DNA from: Paenalcaligenes sp050487225
GTDB taxonomy: Bacteria; Pseudomonadota; Gammaproteobacteria; Burkholderiales; Burkholderiaceae_B
DNA: 64,000 nt
Direction of reading: 5' to 3'
Assembly: GCF_050487225.1 (NCBI RefSeq)
Contig: NZ_JBKQGY010000003.1
Span: 1 to 64,000 of the forward strand
Below the pieces are notes generated by a model. That model ran no database searches. It saw only the letters and a list, made by a program, of their open reading frames with translations, and had not been told where the DNA came from. Position 1 is the stretch's first letter. Every line of letters begins with the position of its first letter. Of this stretch, positions 41,855 through 50,653 are shown piece by piece. Both the position numbers and the translations under genes were made by a program.

Positions 41855-42490
41855 ATGCAACTCATCAGTCACAGTTTCAAGGACGGTCAGGCCATTCCTG
41901 GCGAATTTGCTTTCGCCGTGCCAGATGCTGCCCAGCACGTTGCTTTGTCATCAAACCGCAATCCACACCTTGCTTGGAGTGATGTTCCCGCTGGCACACA
42001 ATCCTTTGTTCTCGTCTGCCACGACCCTGACGTGCCTAGTCGCGGTGATGACGTGAATCAGGAAGGTCGTGAGGTTACTGCCGACCTGCCAAGAATTGAC
42101 TTCTTTCACTGGCTGTTACTAGACATTCCCGCCAGCACAACAGAAATCGCCGCTGGTTCGCACTCGGACGGCATCACCCCTCGCGGCAAACCCGGTCCCA
42201 CTACGATGGGCGGCATGCGCCACGGCATCAACGACTACACAGCGTGGTTCGCCGGTGACGATCAAATGAAGGGTGACTACCATGGCTACGATGGCCCATG
42301 TCCACCCTGGAATGACACTCTCGTTCACCACTACATCTTCACGCTCTATGCGTTGGCTACCCCTACCCTGACGGTAAATGGGCCACTCACAGGCGCCAAC
42401 GTGCTCGCCGCATTGAAAGCTGCCCCTGTACTGGGACAAGCCAGCCTCACCGGTTTATACAGTCTCAACCCATCCGTACCGCTTAACTGA
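41855..42490 (+). CDS. YbhB/YbcL-family (PEBP/Raf-kinase-inhibitor-like) protein
   Basis: A 211-residue phosphatidylethanolamine-binding-protein fold. Recognisable: NRNPHLAWSDVPAGTQSFVLVCHDPD near residue 36, the FHWLLLDIPASTTEI block, and YDGPCPPWNDTLVHHYIFTLYAL. Bacterial members are cytosolic or periplasmic with unknown ligand; no signal peptide is seen here. ATG 41855 fits the family; the frame extends upstream without support. It is followed after three bases by an AraC regulator gene. Confidence 0.93.
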   Translation: MQLISHSFKDGQAIPGEFAFAVPDAAQHVALSSNRNPHLAWSDVPAGTQSFVLVCHDPDVPSRGDDVNQEGREVTADLPRIDFFHWLLLDIPASTTEIAAGSHSDGITPRGKPGPTTMGGMRHGINDYTAWFAGDDQMKGDYHGYDGPCPPWNDTLVHHYIFTLYALATPTLTVNGPLTGANVLAALKAAPVLGQASLTGLYSLNPSVPLN

Positions 42491-42493
42491 CCT

Positions 42494-43384
42494 GTGAATC
42501 AGCACACACTGCGCCTCGTAGAGCCACGGCAAACTGCCTCACTGACCGCACACGTTGAGGCTCACAAGCACTGGGAGCTGCCATCGGGTACCCCCGTGCT
42601 ACGGCGCGGTTTGTGCGCACTGGCACAGCCAGTTCTGACACGAGTTCAACATACTCCGGTTTTTTTATTCCATGACGCTACCGTACTGCTGATCGCAGCA
42701 GGTCGGTTAGATTTGGATGATGACACACATCCACTTGCGATTGACGCACAGGCATCGTTGCTGCTCGTCGAACCGGGCACATGCGTCGATCTAGTAAAAA
42801 CGCCAGATGATCACGAGAAGTGTTTCCGCTCTATTTTTCTGACTCTTTCGGCAACCTTACTAGAAACATTTCAGCGCACGAGCCACGCTCATCTTTCTGA
42901 TGAAGCCAAACAGGCTCCTTATACGTTAACCGCGCTGGACGACGACCTAGCCGCTACGTTTCAGTTGGTACTAGACAGCGTAGACATCAAACGGGTAAGC
43001 GACGAACGACTACAGTGCAGGCTCATGGATTTACTCTTTGCGCTTGCTGAACGAGGGCATGTCTTCCGTGGGCCCAAACAAAGCGGAACGGCTGGGCGCT
43101 TACGCACGTTGATTAGCGAAGCACCAGATCGGGGCTGGACCGCACACGAGGCTGGACGAGCCTTGGCGATGAGCGAAGCCACGCTACGGCGACGCCTTGC
43201 CAGTGAAAGCGTGCGTTTCGAAAACCTGCTGATAGATACTCGTATGCACCATGCCCTGATGCTGCTACAAACCACATCATGGAGCATTCCGCACGTTGCC
43301 CAAGCGTGCGGCTACCAGTCCCCCGCACGCTTCTCTGAACGATTCCGTGCTCGTTTTGGCTACCTGCCTTCTGGGGTTCGCTGA
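42494..43384 (+). CDS. AraC-family transcriptional regulator
   Basis: A 296-residue regulator beginning with GTG, 3 bases after the YbhB-like stop. An N-terminal sensory domain without an obvious cupin signature is followed by two helix-turn-helix motifs (GWTAHEAGRALAMSEATLRRRL; SWSIPHVAQACGYQSPARFSERFRARFG). The operon with the YbhB-like gene suggests it activates that pair through the phased repeats at 41725-41753. The inducer is unknown. Confidence 0.9.
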   Translation: MNQHTLRLVEPRQTASLTAHVEAHKHWELPSGTPVLRRGLCALAQPVLTRVQHTPVFLFHDATVLLIAAGRLDLDDDTHPLAIDAQASLLLVEPGTCVDLVKTPDDHEKCFRSIFLTLSATLLETFQRTSHAHLSDEAKQAPYTLTALDDDLAATFQLVLDSVDIKRVSDERLQCRLMDLLFALAERGHVFRGPKQSGTAGRLRTLISEAPDRGWTAHEAGRALAMSEATLRRRLASESVRFENLLIDTRMHHALMLLQTTSWSIPHVAQACGYQSPARFSERFRARFGYLPSGVR

Positions 43385-43428
43385 TAGCGATAACGAGTGT
43401 GGTGGCTCACGTGAAAGTGTGATGACAT

Positions 43429-43464
43429 AAAAAATGCCACCTGTAGGATGCAGGTGGCATTTTT
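43429..43464. terminator. Bidirectional terminator
   Basis: A 13-base stem AAAATGCCACCTG / CAGGTGGCATTTT with a 7-base loop and T-runs on both strands. It separates the AraC gene from ftsY. Confidence 0.9.
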
Positions 43465-43479
43465 CTTTGCAAGGGAGGC

Positions 43480-44805
43480 TTAGGCTTTATCGCCCAGTAG
43501 CGCCGACGCAAATTCACTGGCCACAAATGGCTGCAAATCGTGAATGCCTTCTCCCACACCAATCCAATACACAGGCACAGGACGTACGCCTTGGCCACCA
43601 GCGGCCACAGCAGCCAAAATACCGCCTTTGGCTGTACCGTCTAGCTTCGTCACGACCAAACCGGTGAGGTTAATGGCAGCATCAAAGGCTTTGATCTGCG
43701 ACAGCGCATTTTGGCCCGTGTTGCCATCCACTACCAGCAACACTTCGTGCGGCGCACTACCATCGGCTTTAGCCACGACACGACGGATTTTTTTCAACTC
43801 TTCCATCAAGTGCAGCTGAGTAGGCAAACGACCTGCCGTATCTACCATTACAACGCCTGTCTCGCGTGCTTTACCGGCATTAACGGCATCAAAAGCCACT
43901 GCGGCAGGGTCACCACCGTCTTGAGCAATCACCGCCACATTGTTACGTGCGCCCCATTCGATCAATTGCTCACGAGCGGCCGCCCTAAATGTATCGCCTG
44001 CTGCCAACAGAACGGATGCACCTTTTGCCTGAAAGTCGTTGGCCAACTTGCCGATGGACGTCGTTTTACCCGCACCATTCACGCCAGCGATCATCACTAC
44101 CAAAGGTTTGGCCGCATTAAGATCAAACTGCTTTTCCAATACTTTCAAGTGATTGGTCAGAATTTCGCGCAAAGCCACTTTCACGTCTTCGGCTTGAGCA
44201 ATACGGTCTTTTTTCACCTTAGCGCGTAGTTCGGTCAGCAACTTCTCGGTTGCCTCCATACCAGCGTCTGCCATGATCAAGGCGGTTTCTAACTCTTCGA
44301 ACAGATTTTCGTCAACCTTAACGCCAACGAAAATACCGCCAATGGCTTGGCCTGTACGGGACAAACCTTGTCGCAAACGCGACAACCAAGACCCTTTCAC
44401 TGGCTCGGCTTGCGACGCAGGCTGAGGTTCGGGTTCGGGTTCGGGTTCGGGTTCGGGTTCGGGTTCGGGTTCGGCAATCATGCTAGCGCTTGGCTCTACT
44501 TCCGCAACCACTACAACTTCTGGCTCTGGCTCTGGCTCTGGCTCAACAATGGTCTGGGCTACCGGTTGTGCTTCCACCACTGGCTCATCTGCCGTTGACA
44601 CAGCAGCCACTTCCCGCGCATGCTCTTTAAAAATGCCGTCATCAGGTGCTAATACTTCTACCTGTGCGGGTGCGCGCACAACGGCATCAGCCTTGGGCTC
44701 CTCTGGCACAGGGTTTTCTGCCACAGTGGGCTGAAGCGGTTCGTGCGTCGTACTGACAACAACCTCTTCTTTTGCGGCTTTCTTTCTTTTAAAAAAACTG
44801 AACAT
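43480..44805 (-). CDS. ftsY: Signal recognition particle receptor FtsY
   Basis: GTPase that docks SRP-ribosome complexes at the inner membrane. The 441-residue protein has an acidic A domain (1-140) with two Glu-Pro runs, an N helical domain, and an SRP-type G domain: GVNGAGKTTSIGKLA, the DTFRAAAREQL block, VDTAGRLP and TKLDGTAKGG. The Glu-Pro runs come from two hexanucleotide arrays at 44426-44473 and 44519-44544, so the A-domain length may vary between strains. Divergent from rsmD by 55 bases, a conserved order. Confidence 0.97.
   Translation of the reverse strand: MFSFFKRKKAAKEEVVVSTTHEPLQPTVAENPVPEEPKADAVVRAPAQVEVLAPDDGIFKEHAREVAAVSTADEPVVEAQPVAQTIVEPEPEPEPEVVVVAEVEPSASMIAEPEPEPEPEPEPEPEPQPASQAEPVKGSWLSRLRQGLSRTGQAIGGIFVGVKVDENLFEELETALIMADAGMEATEKLLTELRAKVKKDRIAQAEDVKVALREILTNHLKVLEKQFDLNAAKPLVVMIAGVNGAGKTTSIGKLANDFQAKGASVLLAAGDTFRAAAREQLIEWGARNNVAVIAQDGGDPAAVAFDAVNAGKARETGVVMVDTAGRLPTQLHLMEELKKIRRVVAKADGSAPHEVLLVVDGNTGQNALSQIKAFDAAINLTGLVVTKLDGTAKGGILAAVAAGGQGVRPVPVYWIGVGEGIHDLQPFVASEFASALLGDKA
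44426..44473. repeat. Hexanucleotide array (GGTTCG)8 inside ftsY
   Basis: Eight perfect GGTTCG units; on the coding (minus) strand they give alternating Glu and Pro. Length change keeps the frame. Confidence 0.95.
44519..44544. repeat. Hexanucleotide array (TCTGGC)4 inside ftsY
   Basis: Four TCTGGC units and a partial fifth encode a second Glu-Pro run with different codons from the larger array nearby. It therefore arose separately. Confidence 0.9.
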
Positions 44806-44860
44806 ACAATCTACACTTAAGCAAAATTCTGGATCACGCCACTGGCGATACTACGCGCCC

Positions 44861-45439
44861 ATGAAAAAACACACAATCCGTATTGTAGGCGGGGAATACC
44901 GCCGCACACCCATCACTGTACCGGAAGCGACAGGGCTACGTCCTACTCCTGATCGTGTACGTGAAACTCTCTTTAATTGGTTACGCCATTTCTGGCAGGA
45001 TGATTTTCAACAAAAACGCGTGCTGGACTTGTTTGCCGGCTCTGGCGCCTTGGGTTTTGAGGCAGCTTCGCACGGCGTCGCGCATGTACAAATGGTGGAA
45101 AACAACCCAAATGTCCTTGCATCGCTGAGGGCAATACGCAACAAGCTTGATGCCATGTCTGTACGCATCCATGCCGGCGACGCGCTGCATGTGTTGGAGC
45201 GTACTGAAATGCCTTATGATCTGGTTTTTCTGGACCCCCCATTCAACCAGCAATGGCTGGAGAAGGTTTGGCCTTTACTGCCTCGTATTTTAGCGCCGGA
45301 TGCTTTGGTATACGTAGAGTCCGAAAATACGATTACTACCCCTGCTTTTCTTACGCCATTACGGGAACAGCGAGCAGGAAATGTGTATTATTCGTTGTTC
45401 ATGTTTGCTGCAGCGCAAAAAACAGATAATAATGCCTAA
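44861..45439 (+). CDS. rsmD: 16S rRNA (guanine(966)-N(2))-methyltransferase RsmD
   Basis: A 192-residue SAM-dependent methyltransferase. GEYRRTPITVPEATGLRPTPDRVRE is diagnostic of RsmD; the SAM motif LDLFAGSGALGFEA is at about 52-65 and the catalytic DPPF at about 125. It acts on the assembled 30S subunit. Followed by coaD, the usual pair. Confidence 0.96.
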   Translation: MKKHTIRIVGGEYRRTPITVPEATGLRPTPDRVRETLFNWLRHFWQDDFQQKRVLDLFAGSGALGFEAASHGVAHVQMVENNPNVLASLRAIRNKLDAMSVRIHAGDALHVLERTEMPYDLVFLDPPFNQQWLEKVWPLLPRILAPDALVYVESENTITTPAFLTPLREQRAGNVYYSLFMFAAAQKTDNNA

Positions 45440-45520
45440 CGCCATAACTACATATACATCGTGACAGTATTGTTCTGCGCAACATTTGCTACCACTTTCA
45501 TCGATAATTAATAATATCTT

Positions 45521-46036
45521 ATGATTACAGCTGTTTACCCAGGTACCTTTGACCCTTTTACCCGTGGCCACGAAGACCTAGTACGCCGTGCGGCGAACTT
45601 GTTTGATCACGTGGTGGTGGGTATTGCTCATAGCCAAGCTAAACGGCCATTCTTCAGCGTAGAGGAGCGCGTGGAGATTGCCCGAGAAGTACTAGGCCAT
45701 TACCCCAACGTAGAAGTCAAAAGCTTTGCCGGCTTGCTCAAAGACTTTGTACGTGAACAAGATGGCCGAGTCATCGTACGTGGTCTGCGTGCTGTGTCCG
45801 ACTTCGAATACGAGTTCCAGATGGCTGGTATGAACCGCCACCTGTTGCCCGAAGTAGAAACACTGTTCATGACACCTTCCGACCAATACCAGTTCATCTC
45901 GGGCACTATTGTGCGTGAGATTGCTATTTTGGGTGGTGATGTCAGCAAATTTGTGTTCCCCTCGGTAGAGCGCTGGTTGGTCAGCAAAGCGCGTATCGCT
46001 CGCGAACAACAAGAACTGCTTGCCAAAAAGGGTTAA
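45521..46036 (+). CDS. coaD: Phosphopantetheine adenylyltransferase
   Basis: Transfers AMP to 4'-phosphopantetheine in CoA synthesis. The 171-residue nucleotidyltransferase has VYPGTFDPFTRGHEDLVRRA (T/HxGH motif) at the N terminus, VRGLRAVSDFEYE, and the ISGTIVREIAILGGD block near residue 128. It functions as a hexamer. panC, an earlier step of the same pathway, lies at 51.6 kb. Confidence 0.97.
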   Translation: MITAVYPGTFDPFTRGHEDLVRRAANLFDHVVVGIAHSQAKRPFFSVEERVEIAREVLGHYPNVEVKSFAGLLKDFVREQDGRVIVRGLRAVSDFEYEFQMAGMNRHLLPEVETLFMTPSDQYQFISGTIVREIAILGGDVSKFVFPSVERWLVSKARIAREQQELLAKKG

Positions 46037-46099
46037 GGCGGCAAAGAAGGGCCAGACGTTATACACTGAACCTATTGTATTGCTTTAGCTGCTAGAGCC

Positions 46100-46357
46100 A
46101 TGGCCCTTACTATTACCGAAGAATGCATTAACTGCGACGTCTGTGAACCGCAGTGTCCCAATACCGCCATTTACATGGGCGAGGAGATCTATGAGATCAA
46201 TCCATCGCTATGTACTGAATGCGTGGGGCACTTTGACGAACCACAGTGCGTGGTGTTTTGCCCTGTTGAGTGCATTGAGGTGCACCCTGAGCATCAAGAA
46301 AGCCAAGAGATTTTGCTGAAAAAATTTCAGAAACTTGCTGGGCTTACCGAAGCCTAA
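46100..46357 (+). CDS. 2[4Fe-4S] ferredoxin, YfhL family
   Basis: An 85-residue ferredoxin with two cluster motifs, CINCDVCEPQCP near residue 9 and a second C-x2-C-x8-C-x3-CP set near 38-54 (CTECVGHFDEPQCVVFCP), whose 8-residue insertion marks the Allochromatium/YfhL type. Low-potential electron carrier; its partner is unknown. Its place after coaD is conserved in Burkholderiales. Confidence 0.95.
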   Translation: MALTITEECINCDVCEPQCPNTAIYMGEEIYEINPSLCTECVGHFDEPQCVVFCPVECIEVHPEHQESQEILLKKFQKLAGLTEA

Positions 46358-46365
46358 ACAGGCAT

Positions 46366-46397
46366 AAAAAAAACGGGGTTATCAGCCCCGTTTTTTT
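46366..46397. terminator. Bidirectional terminator
   Basis: Stem AAACGGGG / CCCCGTTT with a 7-base loop and A/T runs on both sides, between the ferredoxin and AsmA genes. Confidence 0.92.
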
Positions 46398-46405
46398 ATG
46401 TGGGT

Positions 46406-49090
46406 TTACATCCCACCTACCAAATCCCTAAACAACACCCCCAAGCTACGGCTTGGTGCGGCTTGCTCCACGCGTTTAGTCAGTGCAGTACCGGTTTCGC
46501 GTACATCCATCAGCGTATCCAACAATGGCTGACCCACTAGTTTTTCTACCAAACCGTTTTCCAACGCCTGTTGCACCAGTTTGCTGCTAATCTCATTCCA
46601 TAGAATTCTATGCTCTGGATGCGAGAGTGAGCCTACCAATTGCACAGGAACAGTTACTCTGAACAATTCTTTCAGCAAGCTAGCATTGGCGTTGTTACGC
46701 ATTTGGCTTTGCAGACGGAACTCTAGTATCAAGTCCAGCGTTTGATCCACCAAGTTGATGGATGACGGTTTACGCATACTGATGCGTAAGTCTGGTGAGT
46801 TAGCCAGCATAGAATTAAAGCTCAGCACACCATCACGCAAGGTAGATTGCAAACTCAAGGCCGAGAAACTGGTGCTGCGGCTCAAATCAAAGCCTAATGC
46901 CAACGGCGGTAGCTGTGAGCTAAATGCATTTTTAGCCACATCCACTACGCTTGCCAATGTTTCAAATGCATCTAGGCCATACACTCGCCCATCTACCGTA
47001 TCCATATTGAACGTACCGCTTAGGCTACGCAGCCATGCTGCAGGCGTATGCCCCGATGCGCTGACGCGGGCGCTGATATCGCTCTTGCCACTCATACGCG
47101 TTTGCCCAAACGCATCCTCCAAGATAGCGCCTGATTCAATGCCATAAGCATCTACCGAAGCCCGTAAGCTACTATCTGCCTTCAAACGTAATTCGCTTAA
47201 CAAGCTACCTTGGTAGAACTCAGTACTGTTTAACTTCAACAGCAATTCGCCTTGGCCTATGCCTACGTCTGCTTTGAGCTGATCCAGCGTCAACTTACCT
47301 ACTTTCACATTTTGCAGCTGTGCCTTGCCTTGTACGGTATAGGTGTTCAAGAAACTTAAATCCATCACCGTACCAGCTACTGGCCCTACAAACTTTTCTT
47401 CCGCATCTTGCTGCTCGCCCGACACCACTCGGCCACGCTGCTTACGCACTTCGGCTGATGGAATCCAATTAGCAAAATTGGTGTCTTGCACCTGCATGGT
47501 GAAATCCAGATTTGGCGCTGTTTGAGGTTGATAACGTGCATCGACCTCAATACGCCCAGTGCTTTCACCGATATCCAGATGAGTATCCCACTGATTCACA
47601 GGGGTGGCCCATGTTAACGAGCCTGCCACATCGGCCTCTACGCGCTGATTAGGTAAGCCCTCGTCTTCAAGGCTAAATACCCCTTTAAGCGCTTCCCAAG
47701 ACAGCTCTTTCTGCTCGCGCTGCCATACCAAGGGGCTAGCTACTTTGAGCACCCACGCCTGTAAAGGCTGTTTCAAGACAGCATCTACGCTAAAGCGTTC
47801 GGCTCGTAGCAGTTGGTCCGTACCGCTAAGTTTTTCTATGCGTAATTTAACACCCGTAGAGTCCACACCTGAGCGGATAAAGCTACCCACGATGGGGGAC
47901 TTCATCTCGGCAGAATTGCTGTCTGTATACACATCCGGTACATCTAAGGCCAACTCTACTGCATCATGCTCGTAGTTACCTTTGGTGCGCAGCGCCATAC
48001 GCTGAATGCGTAATAGCGAATGCTGACCTGCATAAATGAGGTCGGGGATACTCAGGCTTGCCTGCACGTCAGATAACGGCATAGTACGGCTAGCCAGTTC
48101 ACCTTGGGTGGTAAGCTCCATGCCCTGCACGCGCACTACTCCCACTAGGGATTGGTACTCCACACCGCCTTTAAGCTGCAACTGCTCGGTTTTGTAGCTA
48201 CCTACATCCCCTTGCACTTGCACATTAATACGTTGCGCAGCATAGATATGACTGTACGGGTCCAGACGCAGTAAAGCCTGCCCATCCAGAGCGGCTTCCA
48301 TGTGCGGTTTAGTCCCTTGCAAGCGGCCTTTGAACTTCAAGTCAAACGGCTGACCGAAGGTCATGCGCCCGGTATTCATATCTAAGCCTACGATTTGCCC
48401 ACCACCACCTAAAATGTGGTCGTAGTAGTGCACTTCGCCTTCACGAAAATCTAGGCCGGCAATATCAATTTGGAATTGTGTTTTACCTGTATCTGGGCTC
48501 ACCGCCTCTTTTAAGCTCGCCAAGACTTTGCTGAGCTCAGAGCCAGGCTCTTCCTCTTTAGGAATTTCAGCGGGTACAGGTTCGGTAGAGACCGTGCCTT
48601 CTGCCGGGTCTTCTACCTCGGCGGCATGTGCGGAGCCCATGATCCAACCGCCTGAATTAGCGGTGGTTGCCGGCACATTTTCCAGCGCAGTGTCATCCAG
48701 TAAGTCGGAGAAATTGAAGCTGCCGTCTTTCTCACGCTCAAGCCACACTTTAAAGCCATTGAGCGAGACGTGATCCACCACGAACTGATTAGACATCAAT
48801 GGCCAGATGGCAACGGCAAAACGGGCACTGTCTACCGACATAAAGGTTTGGTCGCTATTACGCTCAGACAACGACACGCCGTTGACAGACAAACCTATAC
48901 GGGGAAATAAGGACAGTTCTATCTCACCCTCTATCGCAAGGGTACGTTGGTAGCGCTCGTAGACGATCTCTTCTAGCTTACGTTTGTAGGCATTTGGATC
49001 AAAAGTCAGCAAGAAAATGGCGGCACCTACTAATGCCACGATGAAAATCACTACCAAGCCTAATAGGCTACGCTTGAACCACACTTTCAT
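46406..49090 (-). CDS. AsmA-family protein
   Basis: An 894-residue AsmA-like protein with one membrane helix at about residues 8-30 (SLLGLVVIFIVALVGAAIFLL), then a large beta-rich periplasmic region (N-terminal AsmA domain beginning DPNAYKRKLEEIVYERYQRTLAI) and a C-terminal AsmA_2 domain (LSGTFNMDTVDGRVYGLDAFE). Members of this superfamily form hydrophobic grooves that carry phospholipids between membranes, and E. coli AsmA affects outer-membrane protein assembly. A disordered acidic linker lies around residues 140-190. It is transcribed alone. Confidence 0.92.
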   Translation of the reverse strand: MKVWFKRSLLGLVVIFIVALVGAAIFLLTFDPNAYKRKLEEIVYERYQRTLAIEGEIELSLFPRIGLSVNGVSLSERNSDQTFMSVDSARFAVAIWPLMSNQFVVDHVSLNGFKVWLEREKDGSFNFSDLLDDTALENVPATTANSGGWIMGSAHAAEVEDPAEGTVSTEPVPAEIPKEEEPGSELSKVLASLKEAVSPDTGKTQFQIDIAGLDFREGEVHYYDHILGGGGQIVGLDMNTGRMTFGQPFDLKFKGRLQGTKPHMEAALDGQALLRLDPYSHIYAAQRINVQVQGDVGSYKTEQLQLKGGVEYQSLVGVVRVQGMELTTQGELASRTMPLSDVQASLSIPDLIYAGQHSLLRIQRMALRTKGNYEHDAVELALDVPDVYTDSNSAEMKSPIVGSFIRSGVDSTGVKLRIEKLSGTDQLLRAERFSVDAVLKQPLQAWVLKVASPLVWQREQKELSWEALKGVFSLEDEGLPNQRVEADVAGSLTWATPVNQWDTHLDIGESTGRIEVDARYQPQTAPNLDFTMQVQDTNFANWIPSAEVRKQRGRVVSGEQQDAEEKFVGPVAGTVMDLSFLNTYTVQGKAQLQNVKVGKLTLDQLKADVGIGQGELLLKLNSTEFYQGSLLSELRLKADSSLRASVDAYGIESGAILEDAFGQTRMSGKSDISARVSASGHTPAAWLRSLSGTFNMDTVDGRVYGLDAFETLASVVDVAKNAFSSQLPPLALGFDLSRSTSFSALSLQSTLRDGVLSFNSMLANSPDLRISMRKPSSINLVDQTLDLILEFRLQSQMRNNANASLLKELFRVTVPVQLVGSLSHPEHRILWNEISSKLVQQALENGLVEKLVGQPLLDTLMDVRETGTALTKRVEQAAPSRSLGVLFRDLVGGM

Positions 49091-49177
49091 TTAGTCCTCA
49101 AACCACCGTTCCATCCATTTGTGCTGAGCTTTCACGCTTCCAGCCTGCATGCTACCGCAACCACTGGTACTACGCAT

Positions 49178-49201
49178 CACACTGTAAAAAAGTGTGTTTT
49201 T
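49178..49201 (+). terminator. Hairpin with T-run in the metY upstream region
   Basis: CACACT / AGTGTG with loop GTAAAAA and T5 directly after, on the plus strand. No plus-strand gene lies upstream within 2.8 kb, so the hairpin belongs either to a leader of metY or to a short RNA. The stem is weak (six pairs). Confidence 0.45.
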
Positions 49202-49357
49202 CCAGCAATAAGCCTACAATCGTACTATCAGCCGGTCATTCATTACCAAAAGAAATATAGAAATCGGCTTTCTGTCTAACTATAGCCAGTCAGCCACCGG
49301 TACGATGCACATATTACCTGCGATTATTTCACTTACCTTCTTTTGCCCGCCCCCATT

Positions 49358-50632
49358 ATGAAACTGGAAACACTTGCCGTTCATGCTGGTTACAGCCCGG
49401 ATCCAACCACGAAAGCTGTTGCCGTACCTATTTACCAAACCACTTCTTACGCCTTTGATAATACTCAACACGGCGCAGATCTGTTTGACCTAAAAGTACC
49501 CGGTAATATCTACACTCGCATTATGAACCCAACCAATGCGGTGTTAGAAGAGCGCGTTGCGGCCCTAGAAGGTGGTGTAGCAGCCCTAGCTGTAGCATCC
49601 GGTATGGCGGCCATTAGTTATGCTATACAAACCATCGCCGAGGCGGGTGACAATATTGTTTCGGTGAGTAAGCTTTATGGCGGCACCTACAACCTGTTTG
49701 CACACACATTTCCACGTCAAGGTATTGAGGTTCGTTTTGCTGCGCACAACGAATTAGCTAAGTTAGAAGCCCTGATTGATGCCCGCACTAAAGCCGTATT
49801 TTGCGAAACCATCGGCAACCCAGGCGCGAACATCGTAGACATCCAAGCGTTGGCAGATTTGGCTCACCGTCACGGCGTACCGCTGATTGTAGATAACACA
49901 GTGGCCTCTCCAGCGCTGTGCCGTCCATTTGAGCATGGTGCGGATATCGTGGTGCACTCCCTGACCAAATACATGGGCGGACACGGCACGACTATTGCCG
50001 GTGCAGTAGTGGATTCTGGTAAATTCCCTTGGGCTGAGCACAAAGAGCGCTTTGCGATTCTGAATACACCTGACCCGTCTTACCACGGCGTGGTGTACAC
50101 CGAAGCCTTTGGCGCCGCTGCATTTATTGGCCGCTGCCGTGTAGTACCGCTGCGTAACACTGGTGCAGCATTGTCGCCATTCAATGCATTCCAAATCTTG
50201 CAAGGTATTGAGACTCTGCCTCTGCGCATGGAACGTCACACCGAAAATGCTCTCAAAGCCGCTCAATTCCTGCAGAAACACCCACAAGTAAAATGGGTGA
50301 ACTACGCGGGTCTACCAGAGCACCCTGAGCACGATTTGGCAGTACGTTACATGGGCGGCAAACCTGCTGCGATTTTGAGCTTCGGCATTGAAGGTGGTCG
50401 TGAAGCCGGTGCACGCTTTATTGATGCACTGAAACTGATCACTCGCTTGGTTAACATCGGTGACACCAAATCCTTGGCGTGCCACCCAGCCACCACTACT
50501 CACCGTCAGTTAAACGAACAAGAGCTGGAAACTGCGGGTGTAAGTTTGGATATGGTGCGCTTGTCCATCGGGATTGAGCACATTGATGATATCTTGGCTG
50601 ACTTAACCCAAGCATTGGACGCTGCTAAATAA
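49358..50632 (+). CDS. metY: O-acetylhomoserine sulfhydrylase
   Basis: PLP enzyme (424 residues) that makes homocysteine from O-acetylhomoserine and sulfide, so the sulfide from cysHDN can enter methionine directly. Family blocks: LAVHAGYSPDPTTKAVAVPIYQTTSY-type start, SGMAAISYAI, and the PLP lysine K204 in HSLTKYMGGHGTT. Residues such as NPTNAVLEERVAALE place it among OAH/OAS sulfhydrylases, not cystathionine gamma-synthase. The ATG at 49358 lacks a clear ribosome-binding site. Confidence 0.94.
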   Translation: MKLETLAVHAGYSPDPTTKAVAVPIYQTTSYAFDNTQHGADLFDLKVPGNIYTRIMNPTNAVLEERVAALEGGVAALAVASGMAAISYAIQTIAEAGDNIVSVSKLYGGTYNLFAHTFPRQGIEVRFAAHNELAKLEALIDARTKAVFCETIGNPGANIVDIQALADLAHRHGVPLIVDNTVASPALCRPFEHGADIVVHSLTKYMGGHGTTIAGAVVDSGKFPWAEHKERFAILNTPDPSYHGVVYTEAFGAAAFIGRCRVVPLRNTGAALSPFNAFQILQGIETLPLRMERHTENALKAAQFLQKHPQVKWVNYAGLPEHPEHDLAVRYMGGKPAAILSFGIEGGREAGARFIDALKLITRLVNIGDTKSLACHPATTTHRQLNEQELETAGVSLDMVRLSIGIEHIDDILADLTQALDAAK

Positions 50633-50653
50633 GCGAGCGTTGGTTGGCGGAGG

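Noticed and set aside
49205..49357. SAM-I or SAM-II riboswitch ahead of metY
   Set aside because: The conserved core sequences of those aptamers were not found on the plus strand.
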